DNA of 64,000 nt from Rhinopithecus roxellana (lineage: Eukaryota > Chordata > Mammalia > Primates > Cercopithecidae). Made by a program: the position numbers and the translations under genes. The stretch lies in contig NC_044551.1 in the NCBI RefSeq assembly GCF_007565055.1, positions 92,720,089 through 92,784,088 on the forward strand, given 5' to 3'. Below, one piece after another: positions 59,401 through 64,000 of the stretch. A model generated the notes under the pieces. The model saw only the letters and a list, made by a program, of their open reading frames with translations, searched no databases and had not been told where the DNA came from. Positions within the stretch are counted from its first letter, which is position 1. Each line of letters opens with the position of its first letter.

Positions 59401-60701
59401 CTGAAGCTCAGACATAGGATTCGGGAGGGTGTCTGTGAACTCCTGATATTTTGTTCCAAGTTTTATACATTTTTATATGAACATTATGCACGTTTTTGTT
59501 TGTTTTCTGTGCTAGAGGTACAGAACTTGCAGCATATTCTGAGGCTGGGATCCTAAACTGTTTAAAAACATCTCACCAAAATAAGTGGTCCGAGCAGCCC
59601 CTGCTTGGAGCAGCAGGCTGCTCTCCTAAATCTGGAGTCTGGGTTTCAGAAATCCAATGTATTTGCCTCCTCGGGGAAACAGCAGCTCTGCCTCGTGTCC
59701 TCCCACAAGGCCTTGGGAGACTTTGTCTGTGGTTTCCAAAATTATTGTCCAAAAAGCCCATCCTTTTCCTCTGTGCGGGCAGATTGTCCTCTTCGTTGAG
59801 TGCCCAGGGGCGGGGAAGGAAGGGGTGTCATTGCCCAGTCACTGGGTCTGCTGACTCCACCTGGCCTTTAATGCAGTGACAGTAATCCAGCCAGAGCCTC
59901 TCTCTCTAGGTGCAGAGGTTGCAGGGCTGGGGGCAGCATGAGACCCTCCAAGTCTGTCCATCCCCTTCATGCTTCCCACAAAATCCACGAGGGCTCATCC
60001 CTTTGATTTGTAGCTCCTTTGCAAAAAGGGAGTGGCTGGCTTTCTTACTATTCAAAATGCTCACAAAGGTAGTTTCTCCTGCACTTGGTGTGGTGCACAC
60101 AGCTGCGCTACTTAGCTGTGAAGGCGCTTTGTTTCCTTTGGCCTCCTCATCCGGGAGGTGCCGCTGGGAATGGTGTGGACATCACAGCGGATCTGCAGTG
60201 ACACAGGGCAGCTGCTCAGGGTCGGGGTGGTTTCTTCTCAGTAAATGTTGGCTGAGCAACTGCTCCACCAGAGACCTTCCAGCCCAGACGGGAGAAACAC
60301 ACCAGGCGGGTTACCAGCACCCCACAGGAAATGTGTCTTCCACAAACGTGCGAGAGGAAAGAACAGAAGGTTTCACAGCAGCGTTGGCAATTCTAGTCAT
60401 TTATTTTTTAAAAATCTAAAAGTGATGTAAAAATATTAAGAGAGTGGGGGAAATGTAGAACTGAAAGTGATGTCCACACTCTTTGCTTTCCCTTAAGGTA
60501 ATCACTGTGACCATTTAGTATTTATCATTCAAGATTATTTTCCACTTGTATTAGTAAACCGTGTAGGTAACATTCTGTTTTTTACCATAACAATTCCTCA
60601 GGCAACTGGCTTTTATGTCTCCAAAGTTTATCACTGTCTCTGTTCATGATGGTAGCTACAATCATTGAATGACTTTTGGTATCTCATGGTATAAATAGAT
60701 C

Positions 60702-60994
60702 GGCTGGACACGGTGGCTCATGCCTGTAATCCCAGCACTTTGGGAGGCTGAGGCGAGTGGATCACCTGAGGTCGGGAGTTCGAGACTGGCCTGACCAACA
60801 TGGAGAAACCCCGTCTCTACTAAAAATAGAAAATTATCTGGGCGTGCCTATAATCCCAGCTACTCGGGAGGCTGAGGCAGGAGAATCGCTTGAACCCAGG
60901 AGGCGGAGGTTGCAGCGAGCTGAGATCGTGTCATTGCACTCCAGCCTGGGCAACAAGAGTGAAACTCTTGTCTCAAAAACAAACAAACAAAAAA
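60702..60994 (+). mobile_element. AluS
   Basis: ggctggacacggtggctcat, gatcacctgaggtcgggagt and gactggcctgaccaacatgg give an AluS body. About 10 bp (ggtggcg-type) of the right arm is missing. It ends in an A/AAC-rich tail. agatc is at both borders. Confidence 0.97.
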
Positions 60995-61164
60995 GATCAC
61001 AATTCATAATTTCTCCGATTAATACTCTGTTAATGAACATCCAGATTATTTCTAATTTTTTACTCTATTATGTAATGTTTGGTTCAATTTTGGAGGAGAT
61101 ATGGGCTTTAGAGGAATTGTTCTAGGAAGATAAAATAGCAGAGATAAATAATTTCAAATCTACA

Positions 61165-61330
61165 AAGCAGTCAACCTTGACTGGATGCCTGCTTTCTTCC
61201 ATACGCAATGATAAGTCCCGGGATAAACTGATGAGAGTATCTGACTTTTGACCTTTAGAAGGTCACAGTCCAGGAAGGTAAACAGACATATTTGACGTGA
61301 GTAACCATGATATCATCAGCATGTAACTAG
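61165..61330 (-). mobile_element. L2-like fragment, antisense
   Basis: ttgactggatgcctgctttc, taagtcccgggataaactga and ggtcacagtccaggaaggta match the antisense L2 tail order. Weak. Confidence 0.35.
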
Positions 61331-62587
61331 CAGTGTGAAGAATCTGGCAACCAATGTTTGGAAGTGACATCTAGATATACAACAGAAAACAAATATAGGC
61401 TGAAATGGATGAAAATGTTACTCTTCATCTACTTTAGTAAAATATTTCCTTAAGTTGTAATTCTGTAAATTTATTTTCCTTCAAGCTTATAGCAGCAAGT
61501 CATGGGTTGTAACTTAAAAAATAAGGACACAGAACATAATAAACACGTTTCCAGCAAAAAAGCAGCTCATGCAACGTAAATGGAAAGTATTAAAAATGCA
61601 TACTTTTAAATGCGAAGGGCAAGGCTTAAAGTTCAGGCACAGGCTTGGGCTAAGTTCCAGGTGAACAGCCTGTGCAAATACCATCCATGCACATCCGTGC
61701 AGGGGTGGGGTCTACAGCCTCCAACCAAGGACAGGACCCGGCAGGGAGCCATGGCATTCTGTGGCAAATGTTAATTTGGGCACATAATTTTCCATTTTTA
61801 CTAAGCCTGGCATCCTTAGCCAGTGCAACATGTCTACTAAAACTGTGGCTGGCTCATGGTGGACCAAGGGCAAATCTTGTTAATGCACTTTTACTCAACC
61901 ACATTCCCTGTGCTAAGTCCTTCCTGAGATCTGGCCACAGGACAGCCTAGGTGGATTGCTACAAATCCTGGGCCATCCCTCACCAGAGGTTCCACTCCTG
62001 CCTCTTGTAGTTCCGCGGCAGGTGGAAATGCAGTTCTGTTCTTGTAGTTCTCTGCAGGTGGAAATGTACGACGTTTGCACAATACTCAAAAGTTGACTGA
62101 AGCAGGGCTTCTTCCCCCACCAGCTTACAAGAGGCATCTCCAGTGTTATCTTTTTCTGACGCCTGACCCAGAGGGCAAAGCTGAGGCTGACATTGGATAA
62201 GCTCTGGCCTGGAAACCCAATGGTGTTTGCTAGGCTGGGTTTCCAAGCTGCTCTGGAGCAATGACTCCATTTTATTTTCAATTCCCCCTTTTAGAATGTC
62301 TATAATTGTTATCCTATGTCGTCCCATCACTGCATGTTGGGAGCAGAAATGTTGCTTCTTTATTTTCACAGGTTCACAGACGGAGAGAATTTCTTCCCCA
62401 GGATCTGTACTTAACAGATTACTCATCCAGTTCTGATTTGGATGATTCAGATTTTGGACTTTTGAGCTGAAGAGATTTAAGACTTTGAGTTGATGCTGTA
62501 ATGGGATGAAACCATTGGGGACTCTGGGATGGAATGAAAGTATGTGGGATGAATGTGACTCTTTGGAGGCCAGAGGGTGGACTGTGG

Positions 62588-63185
62588 TAGGCCGGAGAAC
62601 AGCCCCTCCAAGATGTCTATAACTTAATCCTTGGAATCTGTGAACAGGTTACTTTATATGGTGGGGGGCGGGGGGGGGAGGGCGGAAATATGTTGCAGAT
62701 GGAATTAAAGTTACAAAGTTTAAAATAGGGAGACTTTCCCTATTTTGTCCCTGGAAAATCTCCCTATTTTATTCTCTGCTTTCCCTGGCTGGGGTCAGAG
62801 AGGTGCAGCAGAAGGGATGACAGAGATCCCAAGAGGAAAGGTTCAGCTCCCACCTGCTGGCTTGGACATACAGGGTAGCCACAGGTAAAGGGGAGAGAGA
62901 GACCACTAGGAGGGCAGGAGCTGAGGGCAGCTCTCAACTGGCCACCACCAAGCAAGTGGAGACCTCAGTCCCATGGCCATAAGGAACTGGATTCTGCCAA
63001 CAACCTGCAGTAGCTTGGATTCTTCCCCAGAGCTGCTAGTAAGGAGGACGATTGTACCAGCACCTTGATTTTAAACCAATGAGACCAGTGTCTGAAGTTC
63101 TGGGAAACTGCAGGATAATATATTTGTGTTGTTTTAAGTCATGGAATTTCTGGCAATTTGTTACAGCAGCAAGAGGAAACTCACA
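62588..63185 (+). mobile_element. MaLR-type solo LTR with internal inverted insert
   Basis: gtaggccggagaacagcccc, gaatctgtgaacaggttact, a G-run (62661-62681), then agcaccttgattttaaacca, aatatatttgtgttgtttta, ggcaatttgttacagcagca and gaggaaactcacag: same family as 46988-47490. A 12-bp perfect inverted repeat lies inside it (62722-62733 / 62759-62770). Confidence 0.6.
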
Positions 63186-64000
63186 GGGAGCCTGCAGCTC
63201 ATTTTGCTGCAGGGTAAACAGATTCTTCTCAGCACTGTCTCTGATGCCTCATGTCCCACTCCCTCCCATGAAAACTGCTCAGCCTGCAGTGGGCACATGC
63301 AAGTTTCAAGAAGAGATTTCTAGACAATCAAACAACTGGATTGCTTAGATCAAGAACAAAATGCCATATACATATACACATGTGGAGGGGCGTGAGGTGG
63401 TGGCATAGAAAATACCTGCCCTCAATGCTGTAAGGCCAGGCCACTGTTCGATGGGACCCAGGGCACGCTGAGGCCCTCTGCATGGGCAACATTGATGTGA
63501 TGTTGGGATGATGCACTTTTTGAGGCTGAATGACATGCTTCAATATATTCTGCCCTATCTCTGATCTCATCAGCTACAAGAGCGCCACCAAATTTGCAGC
63601 CATCAGCTTGGTCCAGACTGCTCTTTTGCCTGGTTGGTATCTTCCACTTCTGCCAGAAGAGGCCCCTGAAAACTGGAGTCTTCAGAGTTTGCAGAGAACA
63701 GATAGTGCTACAACTGGCATTCTGTATCTGTCCAGGACATGAGTACACTGGATTATAAGACAGAGAACTGAGGCAGCAGCCTAGCCCTGCGGAAGTAAAG
63801 TCTGCAGTGTGGTCTGTTATTTTTAATGAATTTCCAGAACATTATCTGAAGCACCAACCATAAGTACCAGGCAGTATTACTAGCATTAGGATTAGCCACA
63901 CCTCTGTAAACTTTTATTGGCTGTAAATAATGTAAGGCTGAATTTACTTGAAAAGCTCTTGAATTCTCTCTCTCCATATGTGTTTTGAAAGTTGGTCCCT

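Larger units (their letters stand above)
52454..64000 (-). other. CTNND2: CTNND2 intron upstream of exon A (partial)
   Basis: The end of the intron that precedes exon A, with the acceptor next to 52454. The preceding exon is not in the window. Repeats are listed separately. I recognise nothing else in 52454-53342, 54009-55122, 55473-56446, 56760-57694, 58451-59189, 59401-60701, 60995-61164, 61331-62587 and 63186-64000; 60450-60700 and 60995-61100 look like an old L1 split by the Alu but too diverged to call. A short direct repeat (cttgtagttc ... caggtggaaatg) lies at 62004-62030 and 62041-62066. The 160-codon ORF at 53183-53665 (-) resembles nothing known. Confidence 0.85.

Overview
The window is primate genomic DNA, almost certainly human. 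Alu elements of several ages, a young primate L1 (L1PA) 3' end, MER5A/MER1/MER20 hAT fragments, Tigger-type and MaLR remnants and L2/MIR fossils fill the non-coding sequence, and coding sequence is confined to four short exons.

All four exons lie on the minus strand in one consistent reading frame and encode the armadillo-repeat region of delta-catenin (CTNND2, p120-catenin family; known from general knowledge to lie on the minus strand of chromosome 5p15.2). In transcription order they are exon A (52453-52336), exon B (46220-46035), exon C (33151-32978) and exon D (17250-17100). Each has AG/GT splice borders, and phases match across every junction. Together they code about 210 residues: the end of one armadillo repeat, the basic loop with seven lysines, and the two following repeats. 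Both ends of the gene lie outside the window, so about 99% of the sequence is intron.

Layout. 1-17099 is the start of the intron after exon D, with an ERV1 LTR, several LINE fossils and a nested L1/Alu/microsatellite/Tigger complex at 14.15-16.4 kb. 17251-32977 is the C-D intron. It has long tracts with no repeat I recognise, a MER1-type hAT element, and a 1.47-kb antisense 5'-half-L1 retrocopy with a 10-bp target duplication and a poly(A) tail. 33152-46034 is the B-C intron, with a head-to-head inverted Alu pair, one member of which has an internal 76-bp tandem duplication, plus MER5A and L1PA. 46221-52335 is the A-B intron, with a MaLR-type LTR, a MIR split by an AluY, and a cluster of hAT MITEs. 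52454-64000 is the intron before exon A. It contains a six-copy 59-bp minisatellite inside a 2.44-kb block bracketed by two direct copies of a 250-bp sequence, about 86% identical by hand count.

I see no independent gene, tRNA, rRNA, CRISPR array or undescribed protein system. The items most worth checking are the 250-bp bracketed insertion, the 59-bp VNTR, and the polyadenylated half-L1 copy. Repeat family names come from memory of consensus sequences, without a RepeatMasker run.
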